Notes under the pieces: generated by a model
Told to the model about the DNA's origin: nothing
The model's database searches: none
Seen by the model: the letters and a program-made list of their open reading frames with translations, nothing else
Assembly (NCBI GenBank): GCA_947482115.1
Contig: CANKII010000010.1
Coordinates: 1-52,711, forward strand
Source of the DNA: Fibrobacterota bacterium
Lineage (GTDB): Bacteria; Fibrobacterota; Fibrobacteria; UBA11236
Direction: 5' to 3'
DNA length: 52,711 bases
Program-made: the position numbers and the translations under genes
Part shown: one piece after another, positions 15,506 through 23,665 of the stretch
Layout: the number at the start of each line of letters is the position of its first letter
Position numbering within the stretch: position 1 is the stretch's first letter

Positions 15506-17599
15506 ATGAAATCCGCCAAATCCACCATCCCGAATAACTGGGACGACAAAGCCGCACAAGGACTTTCCGAAGAACAGCTTCTTCTCTATCGCTCCAACTT
15601 GTTGGGTTCCGATTTGCGCGTCACCAACTACGGCGGCGGAAACACCTCGGCCAAGGTGATGATGAAAGATCCGCTCACCGGCAAGGAAGCCGAAGTGATG
15701 TGGGTCAAGGGTTCCGGCGGGGATCTCGGCAGCATGAAGCTGGACGGTTTCTCGACGCTTTACATGGAGAAGCTCCACGCACTCAAGGGACTTTATCGCG
15801 GATTGGCTCAGGAAGATGAAATGGTCGGATATCTTCCCCATTGCACGTTCAACCTGAATCCGCGCGCAGCCAGCATCGACACACCGTTGCACGCCTATAT
15901 TCCCGTCAAGCATGTGGATCACGTGCATCCCGATTCGGTGATCGCCATTGCGGCCACCAAAAACGGCGAGGCCATCACGCAAAAAGTGTTCAACGGAGAA
16001 TTGGGCTGGCTGCCGTGGCAGCGCCCCGGCTATGATCTCGGTTTGAAACTGGAAGCCATGTACAAGTCCAATCCCAAACTCAAGGGAATCATGTTGGGCG
16101 GCCACGGATTCTTCACGTGGGGCGACACTTCGAAGGAATGCTACGAGAACACTTTGCATGTGATTCAACGGGCGCAGGATTACATCGACAGCAAGGATGA
16201 CGGCAAGCCTTTCGGCGGCCCGGTGATTACGGCCTTGGATGCAACACAGCGCCAGGAATTCGCTTCCAAGTTGATGCCCGCCTTGCGCGGCAAGCTCAGC
16301 AAGGTGAATCGCAAGATTGGACACTTCAACGATTCCGAAGAAGTATTGACTTTCGTCGGATCGAAGAATGCCAAGACACTCGCTGCCTTGGGAACTTCCT
16401 GTCCGGATCATTTTCTCCGCACCAAAATTTTCCCGATGTTGGTCGAATTCAATCCGGCCAAGGACACCGTGGAAGGCATGCTCACGTCGTTGGACAATTT
16501 GCTTGAAGCCTATCGCAAGGATTACGAAGCCTATTACAAACGCTGCGCCAGCCCCACATCTCCTGCCGTGCGCGATCCGTATCCTGTGATCATTCTGGTT
16601 CCCGGCATCGGCATGTTCTCTTTCGCGAATGACAAAGCCACGGCCCGCATTGCCGGAGAGTTCTACGTCAACGCCATCAACGTGATGCGCGGTGCGGCCG
16701 CCATGGACGAATATGTGGGCCTGCCCGAACAGGAAGCCTTCAACATCGAATACTGGGCTTTGGAAGAAGCCAAACTGCAACGCATGCCGAAAGCGAAACC
16801 GTTGGCGGCGCGCATCGCCCTCATCACCGGCGGTGCCGGCGGCATCGGCAAAGCCACGGCCCGTCGTCTTCTCGGCGAAGGTGCAGTGGTGTGTCTCACC
16901 GACATCGATGCGAAAGCGCTGGCGGAAACGGAAAAGGAATTCCATTCCAAGTACGGCAAGGACAGCGTGCGCGTAGTGACTTGTAATGTCACGGACGAAC
17001 AATCCGTGATCGACTCCTTCAAATTCTGCGTGCGCGAATTCGGCGGTTTGGACATTCTGGTTTCCAATGCCGGAATTTCCTCGGCCTCCAACTATGAAGA
17101 CACGACGCTCGACATTTGGAACAAGAACATCAGCATTCTCGCCACGGGTTATTTCCTCGTTTCCCGCTCCGGTTATCGCATCATGCTCGAACAGGGTCTC
17201 GAGGGTTCCGTTGTGTTCATCGCCAGCAAAAATGCCTTGGCGGCATCGCCCGGCGCAGCGGCATATTGCACGGCAAAGGCAGCCGAAGTGCATTTGGCGC
17301 GCTGTCTCGCGCTCGAAGGCGCACCACGCGGCATTCGCGTCAACGTGGTCAATCCTGACGCCGTATTGCGCGGTTCCAAAATCTGGCAGGGCGACTGGCG
17401 CAAGGAACGCGCCGAAGCTTACAACCTCGCCGAGGAACAACTGGAAGAACATTATCGCAATCGCAGCCTGCTGAAGCGCAGCGTGTTTCCGGAAGACATT
17501 GCGGAAGCGGTGTACTTCTTCGCGGGCGATGCTTCGGCAAAATCCACGGCCAACATTCTCAACGTGGATGCGGGTAACAACCAAAGCTTCACCCGCTAG
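15506..17599 (+). CDS. rhaDE: Bifunctional rhamnulose-1-phosphate aldolase / L-lactaldehyde dehydrogenase (RhaD-RhaE fusion)
   Basis: A 697-residue fusion. The N-terminal part (1 to about 400) is a class II aldolase: GGGNTSAKV near the start, HVDHVHPDS (His136, 139, 141) and GGHGFFTWGD (about 200) supply the zinc site. The C-terminal part (from about 430) is a short-chain dehydrogenase: ITGGAGGIGKATA (about 440), SNAGISSAS, catalytic Ser in VFIASKNAL and the YCTAK pair near residue 587. Together it would split L-rhamnulose-1-phosphate to DHAP and L-lactaldehyde and oxidise the latter to L-lactate. The ribosome site CAGGAG precedes ATG 15506. It is the first gene of an operon ending with lutC, and two operator-like palindromes lie upstream. 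Fuculose-type substrates cannot be excluded. Confidence 0.92.
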   Translation: MKSAKSTIPNNWDDKAAQGLSEEQLLLYRSNLLGSDLRVTNYGGGNTSAKVMMKDPLTGKEAEVMWVKGSGGDLGSMKLDGFSTLYMEKLHALKGLYRGLAQEDEMVGYLPHCTFNLNPRAASIDTPLHAYIPVKHVDHVHPDSVIAIAATKNGEAITQKVFNGELGWLPWQRPGYDLGLKLEAMYKSNPKLKGIMLGGHGFFTWGDTSKECYENTLHVIQRAQDYIDSKDDGKPFGGPVITALDATQRQEFASKLMPALRGKLSKVNRKIGHFNDSEEVLTFVGSKNAKTLAALGTSCPDHFLRTKIFPMLVEFNPAKDTVEGMLTSLDNLLEAYRKDYEAYYKRCASPTSPAVRDPYPVIILVPGIGMFSFANDKATARIAGEFYVNAINVMRGAAAMDEYVGLPEQEAFNIEYWALEEAKLQRMPKAKPLAARIALITGGAGGIGKATARRLLGEGAVVCLTDIDAKALAETEKEFHSKYGKDSVRVVTCNVTDEQSVIDSFKFCVREFGGLDILVSNAGISSASNYEDTTLDIWNKNISILATGYFLVSRSGYRIMLEQGLEGSVVFIASKNALAASPGAAAYCTAKAAEVHLARCLALEGAPRGIRVNVVNPDAVLRGSKIWQGDWRKERAEAYNLAEEQLEEHYRNRSLLKRSVFPEDIAEAVYFFAGDASAKSTANILNVDAGNNQSFTR

Positions 17600-17628
17600 A
17601 GAAAACGGAAAAGGGTTCAGGAAAAGCC

Positions 17629-19086
17629 ATGGACAAGTTTTTCCTGGCGATTGATCTGGGCGCTGAAAGCGGACGGGTCATGCTTGGAACTGTTGGTTCG
17701 GAACGCGTGGCGGTGGAAGAAATCCACCGCTTTGCCAACGTTCCCGTGTTCATTCAAAAAACATTGCGTTGGGACATTCACCACCTGTTCGCTGAAATCA
17801 AAAAGGGAATGCGACTGGCCGCCGATCGCGGAATACCGATTTCCGGAATCAGCGCAGATGCATGGGGTTTGGATTATGTCCTGCTGCCTGCGAATGAATT
17901 GCCATTTCACTATCGCGATGCCCGCACCGATGATGTGATGGAAAAGGTTTTCGCGGTGGTTTCCGCCGGTGAAATTTTTGAAACCACCGGCATTCAATTC
18001 ATGCCCATCAATACGCTTTACCAGCTCTTTTCGGATTCGCGAAATCGACCCGAAGTTTTGGGAAAAGCGGAACAGCTTTTGAACATCGGAGATTACTTCA
18101 ATTATCTGCTCTCCGGCAATCTTTGCGGTGAGATTTCCATCGCCAGCACCACCCAGCTTTTCGATGCGCGGAAAAAAGACTGGGCCTGGGATTTGATTCA
18201 GCATCTTGGCCTGCCGAAAAAGATTTTCCCGGCCTTGGTTCCTCCGGGAACATCGATGGGTTCCTTATTGCCGAACATCGCGGAAGAAACACATCTCGAA
18301 AATGTTCAGGTCATCGCCTCCTGTACGCATGACACGGCAGCAGCCGTGGCGGCCACACCGGGACAGGGCGACGACTGGGCCTTTCTGAGTTCAGGAACGT
18401 GGTCTTTACTGGGTGTGGAACTGCCAACTCCGGTGATCAACGCCGAAAGCCGGAAATTCAATTTCACCAATGAAGCCGGTTATGCCAACTCCATTATGTT
18501 CCGCAAGAACATCGTGGGCTTGTGGATTGTGCAGGAGTGCAAACGCGCTTGGGCCGCTGAAGGCAACGATTTTGATTACGATGAATTGACCCGTCTGGCG
18601 GAAACCTCCCATTCATTGACAACCTTTATACGACCGGAAGATTCGCGTTTTGGCAAAGCCGGACGCATGCCGGAAAAGATTGCGGATTATTGCCGGGAAA
18701 CAAACCAGCCTGTTCCGGAAAATCCCGGGGCCACGATCCGCTGCATCCTCGAAAGTCTGGCATTGTTGTATGCCAGGACTCTTTCAGAATGCGCTGCGGC
18801 CTCCGGAAAAAAATTCAAAGTCTTGCATATCGTGGGTGGCGGCTCCAAAAACAAATTATTGAATCAACTCACCTCCAACGCCGTGCAATTGCCTGTGCTC
18901 GCAGGTCCGGTGGAAGCCACCGCGATTGGAAATATTCTGATCCAAGCCAAAACCTTGGGCCATATTACGGACGATTTGCGATCCCATGTGCGCAATTCCT
19001 TTGACCTGGAAAGTTTCCAGCCAACCGATGCCGCAACATGGGTGATGGCATTGAAACGATTCGAAACCTTGCCCGTTCCCGCATGA
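17629..19086 (+). CDS. rhaB: Rhamnulokinase
   Basis: A 485-residue FGGY-type sugar kinase that phosphorylates L-rhamnulose at C1 with ATP in the cytoplasm. Visible family blocks are FFLAIDLGAESGRVMLGTV (3-21), ISADAWGLDYVLL (about 73-85), SCTHDTAAAVAATPGQGDDWAFLSSGTWSLLGVE (about 226-259) and HIVGGGSKNKLLNQLTSNA near the C-terminus. The DLGAESGR opening is typical of rhamnulokinases, in contrast to the DxGT of xylulokinases and glycerol kinases. It follows the aldolase fusion by 29 bp and overlaps the next start by four bases (ATGA), so it is co-translated with the regulator downstream. Confidence 0.93.
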   Translation: MDKFFLAIDLGAESGRVMLGTVGSERVAVEEIHRFANVPVFIQKTLRWDIHHLFAEIKKGMRLAADRGIPISGISADAWGLDYVLLPANELPFHYRDARTDDVMEKVFAVVSAGEIFETTGIQFMPINTLYQLFSDSRNRPEVLGKAEQLLNIGDYFNYLLSGNLCGEISIASTTQLFDARKKDWAWDLIQHLGLPKKIFPALVPPGTSMGSLLPNIAEETHLENVQVIASCTHDTAAAVAATPGQGDDWAFLSSGTWSLLGVELPTPVINAESRKFNFTNEAGYANSIMFRKNIVGLWIVQECKRAWAAEGNDFDYDELTRLAETSHSLTTFIRPEDSRFGKAGRMPEKIADYCRETNQPVPENPGATIRCILESLALLYARTLSECAAASGKKFKVLHIVGGGSKNKLLNQLTSNAVQLPVLAGPVEATAIGNILIQAKTLGHITDDLRSHVRNSFDLESFQPTDAATWVMALKRFETLPVPA

Positions 19087-20684
19087 ACGTCATCTCCATC
19101 CAAAAATCGCTGACCTATCTCCGCAGTGAGATCAAGGCCAGCGCATGGTTACAAAAGGAACGCCTTCCTCCGGTTCGCATTCTGGCGCGACAGGCGCAGG
19201 TTTCCGCAGCAGCCATGTGCTCCGCACTGGGAATTTTGCGTGAAGAAGGCGTCGTGTCCATCATCAAAAATCGCGGCGCTTATCTCGGCGCTTCCCCGGC
19301 GGCAAACCGGAAGGATCGGGATTATACTCCGTGGTCTACGGGCCAGCGCTGGCAGCGTCTCAAGACGCAGATCGAAAGCGATATTTTCAACGGGTTCTAT
19401 GCCGCAGGCGAACCCATGCCTTCGCTGCGCGATTTGGAAAAATCCTATTCCGTCTCCTATAAAACTTTGCACAAGGCTTTGGAGTCCATTGCTGCGGAAG
19501 GATTGATCACTCCCAGCAAAAAAACCTACCGCATCCCTCCGCTTCGCAAAACCCATGCGACGCTGGCATTTATCAGTGTGGCGGGCGCGTCTTCCCTAAT
19601 CAGCTTTGGCGGTTACCCGCATACCGAATTCCTGTCCGCGTTGCGGCGCGAAGGCGGAAAAAGCCTGATCAATATTGCCATGTGCGTCTATCATCCCGAA
19701 AAAAGCGTGGAGGATTTTGCCAACCAGCTTAAAGCCTTGCGGGAAAAACATTCCGTGCTCGGTTATGTGTTGTGGGTTTCCAAACTTCCGGACCAGAAAT
19801 TAAACCAGCTGGTGCAAATCCTTCGCAAAGAAACCAAAAGACCGCTGAAAAAACAGGGAAAGGAAAACCCGCTTGCCGTAGTGGATACGATCACGGATCA
19901 TCCGACGACTCAATTTCTTCGGCAACAATTCAATCCGGAAAATACGACCGCCCGGTTTTTCAGTGTGGCGGGTTTGATGGCGGGACGTCAAGCAGGCCAG
20001 TATTTGCTCAAACTGGGACACCGTCAAACAGCTTTTCTCTCTTATTGTCACAAGGAACTGTGGTCGCAGCAACGCTACCGGGGATTGCTGCAGGCCTATC
20101 AAAGCGCCGGATTCGGCGAAGGCGTGCAGAAGTTCGTCATTGATGAAATGGATGACGATCCGCATGCTTTGCCTGCGCCGCCGGACATTGAAAAATATCT
20201 GAAACAAGCAGACGCCTTTGTTTCCACTTCAGAAGAAGCGGGACTCGGCCACTATGCAGCGTACGCTTTGGAACAATTGCAGGGTGCCGTTTCGAATTTT
20301 ATCCACCAGCTCAAAATGGCCGAACGCGTGGAACCCGTGCTTAATGCCATCCTTGAACAACCCGGCATCACCGCCTGCGTGGCCGCCAATGATCGCATGG
20401 CATTGCTGGTTCGCGATCATTTGCTTCGGAAGGGTATGCGCATTTCCAAGGACATCTCCGTCATCAGTTTTGACGACAGCAAGGCCGCGACGGACAATGA
20501 TCTCTCCAGTTACAGCTTTGCCTTTGCGGAAATTGCACGCAAAGTGCTGACTTATGTTTTGGCTCCCCGGCCCAAACACCCGGTCCGTGATGATAGTTTT
20601 GTAGAATGCGAGGGACTGCTTATTGAACGCGGCTCCAGCGGCATAGTGCGCAGCGGAAAGATTCCGGAGGGAATGGCGGGATGA
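19083..20684 (+). CDS. Transcriptional regulator: two tandem GntR-type HTH domains plus LacI-type sensor
   Basis: A 533-residue regulator of unusual layout. The first winged helix-turn-helix spans about 1-70 (LRSEIKASAWLQKERLPPVRILARQAQVSAAAMCSALGILREEGVV). A second, also GntR-like, spans about 88-152 (LKTQIESDIFNGFYAAGEPMPSLRDLEKSYSVSYKTLHKALESIAAEGLI). The rest is a periplasmic-binding-protein-like effector domain of the LacI/GalR type: GRQAGQYLLKLGHRQTAFLSY, QQRYRGLLQAYQSAGFG, ACVAANDRMALLVRDHLLRKGMRISKDISVISFDDS. The start is ATG 19083, inside the rhaB stop (ATGA). The stop overlaps lutA in the same way. It probably senses rhamnose, rhamnulose or lactate and controls this operon alongside the DeoR protein. 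Confidence 0.85.
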   Translation: MNVISIQKSLTYLRSEIKASAWLQKERLPPVRILARQAQVSAAAMCSALGILREEGVVSIIKNRGAYLGASPAANRKDRDYTPWSTGQRWQRLKTQIESDIFNGFYAAGEPMPSLRDLEKSYSVSYKTLHKALESIAAEGLITPSKKTYRIPPLRKTHATLAFISVAGASSLISFGGYPHTEFLSALRREGGKSLINIAMCVYHPEKSVEDFANQLKALREKHSVLGYVLWVSKLPDQKLNQLVQILRKETKRPLKKQGKENPLAVVDTITDHPTTQFLRQQFNPENTTARFFSVAGLMAGRQAGQYLLKLGHRQTAFLSYCHKELWSQQRYRGLLQAYQSAGFGEGVQKFVIDEMDDDPHALPAPPDIEKYLKQADAFVSTSEEAGLGHYAAYALEQLQGAVSNFIHQLKMAERVEPVLNAILEQPGITACVAANDRMALLVRDHLLRKGMRISKDISVISFDDSKAATDNDLSSYSFAFAEIARKVLTYVLAPRPKHPVRDDSFVECEGLLIERGSSGIVRSGKIPEGMAG

Positions 20685-21424
20685 AACAAATTCCTTCGAA
20701 AGTGCAACTGTTTCATACTTGCATTGTCAATGAGGTTTATCCCGATGTAGGCCTCTCCGTGGTTTCCATTCTCGAACATCTCGGAATTGAAGTTGAAGTT
20801 CCCCTCGAACAAACCTGTTGCGGACAGCCCGCCTTCAATGCCGGGTTCCATGTCGATGCACGCAAGGTGGCGCGACACACGATCGATTTGCTTTTAAGCA
20901 CCGAAGGTCCCATCATCATTCCTTCGGGTTCCTGTTGCGACATGATATCGCATCAATATCATCTTCTCTTTGAAGGCGACAAAGAATACCTCGACAAATC
21001 CCATGAACTTTCCGAACGCTGCTATGAGTTCAGCCGGTTTTTGGTGGATGTCATGGGCATTACGAATCTGGGATCGCGCTTCAAAACAAAAGCCGCGTAT
21101 CATCCCTCCTGCCACTTGATGCGGGGTTTGGGAATCAAGACGCAACCGAAAACCTTGCTCGCAGGTGTTCAGGATCTGGAATACGTTCCGTTCAAGGATC
21201 AGGAAGAGTGCTGCGGCTTCGGGGGAATGTTCTCCGTCAAAAATCCCGGAATCTCCACCGGTATGATGGAAAACAAATTGAAAAACATTGAAGCTTCCGG
21301 TGCTGAAACCCTGACGTCCTGCGACATGGGTTGCCTGATGCATTTGGAAGGCGGCCTGCAACGGCATGGCTCCAAAATCAAGGTCAAACATCTCGCGCAG
21401 ATTCTGGCCGAAGGACTTCCCTGA
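20681..21424 (+). CDS. lutA: L-lactate utilisation protein A, CCG-domain iron-sulfur subunit
   Basis: A 247-residue protein of the LutA/YkgE family. Two cysteine-rich CCG domains are seen: TCCGQPAFNAG (near 46-56), and the HPSCHLMRG block followed by EECCGFGGMFSVKNPGIS (about 177-194), with CDMGCLMHLEGG at the end. LutABC oxidises L-lactate to pyruvate at the cytoplasmic side of the membrane. Here it would consume lactate released by the aldolase/dehydrogenase fusion. The start overlaps the regulator stop, and its own stop overlaps the lutB start (TGATG). The length is normal for the family (about 240). Confidence 0.92.
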   Translation: MKQIPSKVQLFHTCIVNEVYPDVGLSVVSILEHLGIEVEVPLEQTCCGQPAFNAGFHVDARKVARHTIDLLLSTEGPIIIPSGSCCDMISHQYHLLFEGDKEYLDKSHELSERCYEFSRFLVDVMGITNLGSRFKTKAAYHPSCHLMRGLGIKTQPKTLLAGVQDLEYVPFKDQEECCGFGGMFSVKNPGISTGMMENKLKNIEASGAETLTSCDMGCLMHLEGGLQRHGSKIKVKHLAQILAEGLP

Positions 21425-22851
21425 TGTCGCATTTTCTGGACCGTGTTGAAACCGCCCTGCGCGATGATCATTTGCAGGGTGCACTGCACAGTGCCACCGA
21501 GCGTTTGTGGTCACGTCGATCCGCCGCGCTTGACGGATTGGAAAACTCCGACACCATCCGCGACATGGCCCGGCGATCCAAACTGGGATTGCTGCGGGAT
21601 TTGGCGGGCAATCTCGAAACCTTTGAAAAGAATTTGATCCGCAACGGCATCAAAGTGCATTGGGCGCAAAACGGAAAAGAAGCCAATCGCATCGTCGTGG
21701 AAATCGCCAGAAAAAGCGGATGCAAACGGGCGGTCAAGTCGAAGTCCATGGTCACGGAAGAAACGCATCTCAATCACGACTTGCTGGAAGCCGGACTGGA
21801 TGTTCTGGAAACCGATCTCGGCGAATACATCGTGCAGCTCGCCGAGACCACGCCTTCGCATATCATCCTGCCCATCATTCACATGACCCGGCAGGATATC
21901 GGCAAGATCATGCACAACCGGATTTCCGTGCCTTACACCGACAGTCCTGAAGAACTGGCAAAGATCGCACGCGTCAAATTGCGTGAAGCTTTTCTCTCGG
22001 CAGATCTCGGCATCACCGGTGCCAACTTCGGTGTCATCGATTCCGGCGCCATCTGTCTGGTTTCCAATGAAGGCAATGCACGACTCGTGACAACGCTTCC
22101 TCGTGTGCATGTGGCCATCATGGGCATTGAGAAATTAGTGCCTTCACTTGCAGATTTGGATTTGATGATCAAAATCCTGGCCCGTTCCGCCACGGGTCAA
22201 AAGATCACGACTTACACTTCACTGGTTTCAGGACCACGTCGACCCGGTGAACTCGATGGACCGGAAGAAATGCACGTCGTACTGCTCGACAATGGCCGTA
22301 CCAATATTCTCGGCGGTGACCTCGCGGAAATTCTCGGCTGCATTCGCTGCGGTGCCTGTCTGAATGCCTGTCCGGTTTACAAGAACATCGGCGGTCATGC
22401 TTATGGCGACACCTATCCCGGCCCGATAGGCGCGATTGTCACGCCCGGTTTGCGCGGACTGGAAAATTGGAAGGAACTTCCCGACGCGAGTTCCCTATGC
22501 GGAGCATGCCGCGAAGTGTGTCCGGTGCGTCTGGACATTCCGCGCATGCTGCTTAAACTGCGTCAAACAGGCGTCGAAGAAGGCCGCTCACCTTTCACGC
22601 TGAAGTTTATCATGAAGGGCTTCGGGATGGTCGTTTCCCGTCCCTGGCTTTATCGACTTTCCGCGCGCTGGGGTGGGCGGCTCGCAAGAGTGGTGGCCAA
22701 AGCCGGATGGATCCATAAACTGCCGGGTCTCGGCGGAGGCTGGACGCGTTCGCGCGAAATGCGCGCACCGGTGGCAAAATCTTTTCAGGATTTGTGGAAG
22801 GAACGGGGTTCGACAGGCTCACCCACCGGCGGGAGGGGCAAAAATGGATAA
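21424..22851 (+). CDS. lutB: L-lactate utilisation protein B, 4Fe-4S protein
   Basis: A 475-residue LutB/YkgF homologue. The large N-terminal DUF162/LUD-type domain includes SKSMVTEETHLNHDLLEAGLDVLETDLGEYIVQL (about 103-136) and TGANFGVIDSGAICLVSNEGNARL. Two ferredoxin-like clusters follow: CIRCGACLNACPVYKNIGG (about 306-324) and CGACREVCPVRLDIP (about 360-374). It transfers electrons from lactate oxidation. The last 17 residues (ERGSTGSPTGGRGKNG and neighbours) are low in complexity and are encoded by a dispersed hairpin repeat plus flanking GC-rich sequence, so the original stop was probably upstream. It overlaps lutA by one base and lutC by eight bases. Confidence 0.92.
   Translation: MSHFLDRVETALRDDHLQGALHSATERLWSRRSAALDGLENSDTIRDMARRSKLGLLRDLAGNLETFEKNLIRNGIKVHWAQNGKEANRIVVEIARKSGCKRAVKSKSMVTEETHLNHDLLEAGLDVLETDLGEYIVQLAETTPSHIILPIIHMTRQDIGKIMHNRISVPYTDSPEELAKIARVKLREAFLSADLGITGANFGVIDSGAICLVSNEGNARLVTTLPRVHVAIMGIEKLVPSLADLDLMIKILARSATGQKITTYTSLVSGPRRPGELDGPEEMHVVLLDNGRTNILGGDLAEILGCIRCGACLNACPVYKNIGGHAYGDTYPGPIGAIVTPGLRGLENWKELPDASSLCGACREVCPVRLDIPRMLLKLRQTGVEEGRSPFTLKFIMKGFGMVVSRPWLYRLSARWGGRLARVVAKAGWIHKLPGLGGGWTRSREMRAPVAKSFQDLWKERGSTGSPTGGRGKNG
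22805..22824. repeat. Dispersed hairpin repeat, member 3, within the lutB 3' end
   Basis: Stem GGGT, loop TCGACAGGCTC, stem ACCC. It shares the core TCGAC-N3-GCTC with the other members. It is translated as part of the lutB C-terminal extension, in frame and without creating a stop. Confidence 0.7.
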
Positions 22852-23491
22852 GGCCTCACGCACTTCCATCCTCGCCCGCGTGCGGCAATCGCAGATTCGC
22901 GGTTTTATACCCGAATCTCCCGAAGGCCTTCCCGATGGATTGGTTGCCAAAAAAACAGACCCGGCAGATTTGCTCTTTCGCTTGCAGGAAGAGTTCAATC
23001 TTCTCGGAGTGAAAACTTTCATTGAGGCTTCCGAAGAAGCTGTGTGCGATCGAGTCCAAAAATTGATTGCGGGAAAATCCGTACTCAGTTGGGACTTGGA
23101 TCAATTGCCTTATGGTTTGGGAAAAGGTTTGGAAATTTCCCTGCAAAACCAAACCGTTTATTACGGCCGCGATTCCAAAGAAGATCAAGCCAAAGCGGAG
23201 ATTGGTTTGACCGGTTGTGAAGCCGTGCTGGCTGAAACCGGAAGCCTCGCCATGATCTCCGCAACCGGAAAACCCCGTACCGCCTCGCTGCTTCCTTATG
23301 TTCATGTCGTCGTCATTCGTCGTTCGGATATTGTCATGAGCATGGGTGAATTCTTGGAGAAGCACAAATCCCGGGAATGGCTGCCCTACCTGGTTTTTAT
23401 CACCGGCCCCAGCCGCACTGCGGACATTGAATTGTCGCTGACCTTGGGTGTTCACGGTCCCGGTGAAGTCATTGCCGTGATTGGATCTTAA
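22844..23491 (+). CDS. lutC: L-lactate utilisation protein C, LUD domain
   Basis: A 215-residue LutC/YkgG homologue with one LUD domain. Key stretches are TGCEAVLAETGSLAMISATGKPRTASLLPYVHVVVI (about 122-157) and GPSRTADIELSLTLGVHGPGEVIAVI at the C-terminus, both characteristic of the family. It is the third part of the LutABC lactate oxidation complex. The start chosen is ATG 22844, preceded by GGGAGGGG, inside the last codons of lutB; longer frames upstream merely read through lutB. It is the last gene of the rhamnulose/lactate operon. No convincing rho-independent terminator is seen in the 174 bp that follow. Confidence 0.92.
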   Translation: MDKASRTSILARVRQSQIRGFIPESPEGLPDGLVAKKTDPADLLFRLQEEFNLLGVKTFIEASEEAVCDRVQKLIAGKSVLSWDLDQLPYGLGKGLEISLQNQTVYYGRDSKEDQAKAEIGLTGCEAVLAETGSLAMISATGKPRTASLLPYVHVVVIRRSDIVMSMGEFLEKHKSREWLPYLVFITGPSRTADIELSLTLGVHGPGEVIAVIGS

Positions 23492-23524
23492 AACGATATT
23501 TAGCCTGCCGCAGGAATTTCATTG

Positions 23525-23613
23525 TTTTTGGCAGTTTTGGGAAATTTGGAATTACTGAATGCCTTAGAATGACAATCAATGGATGCGTAAGAATTTTAAA
23601 CCGGCCCTATATT
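23525..23613 (+). promoter_or_regulatory. Conserved upstream element, copy A
   Basis: Ordered blocks TTTTTGGC (23525), GGAATTACT (23548), ATGACAATCAAT (23569) and TATATT (23608). The same blocks occur with almost the same spacing before the secreted gene at 25851. The last block is 58 bp before the ATG and may be a -10-like hexamer. Nothing resembling a sigma-70 -35 box lies at the right distance. Confidence 0.6.
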
Positions 23614-23665
23614 TCCAAGGAATGGACTTCATAACACCTTCTTTTCCTTGAAAGGGGATCTTAAA

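Noticed and set aside
15485-17584. 699-residue minus-strand open frame opposite the aldolase/dehydrogenase fusion
   Set aside because: A shadow of a GC-rich gene. The plus frame shows class II aldolase and short-chain dehydrogenase motifs in full.
23492-23524. Possible terminator after lutC
   Set aside because: Only a four-base stem (CCTG-CCG-CAGG) without a T run is present, too weak to call.
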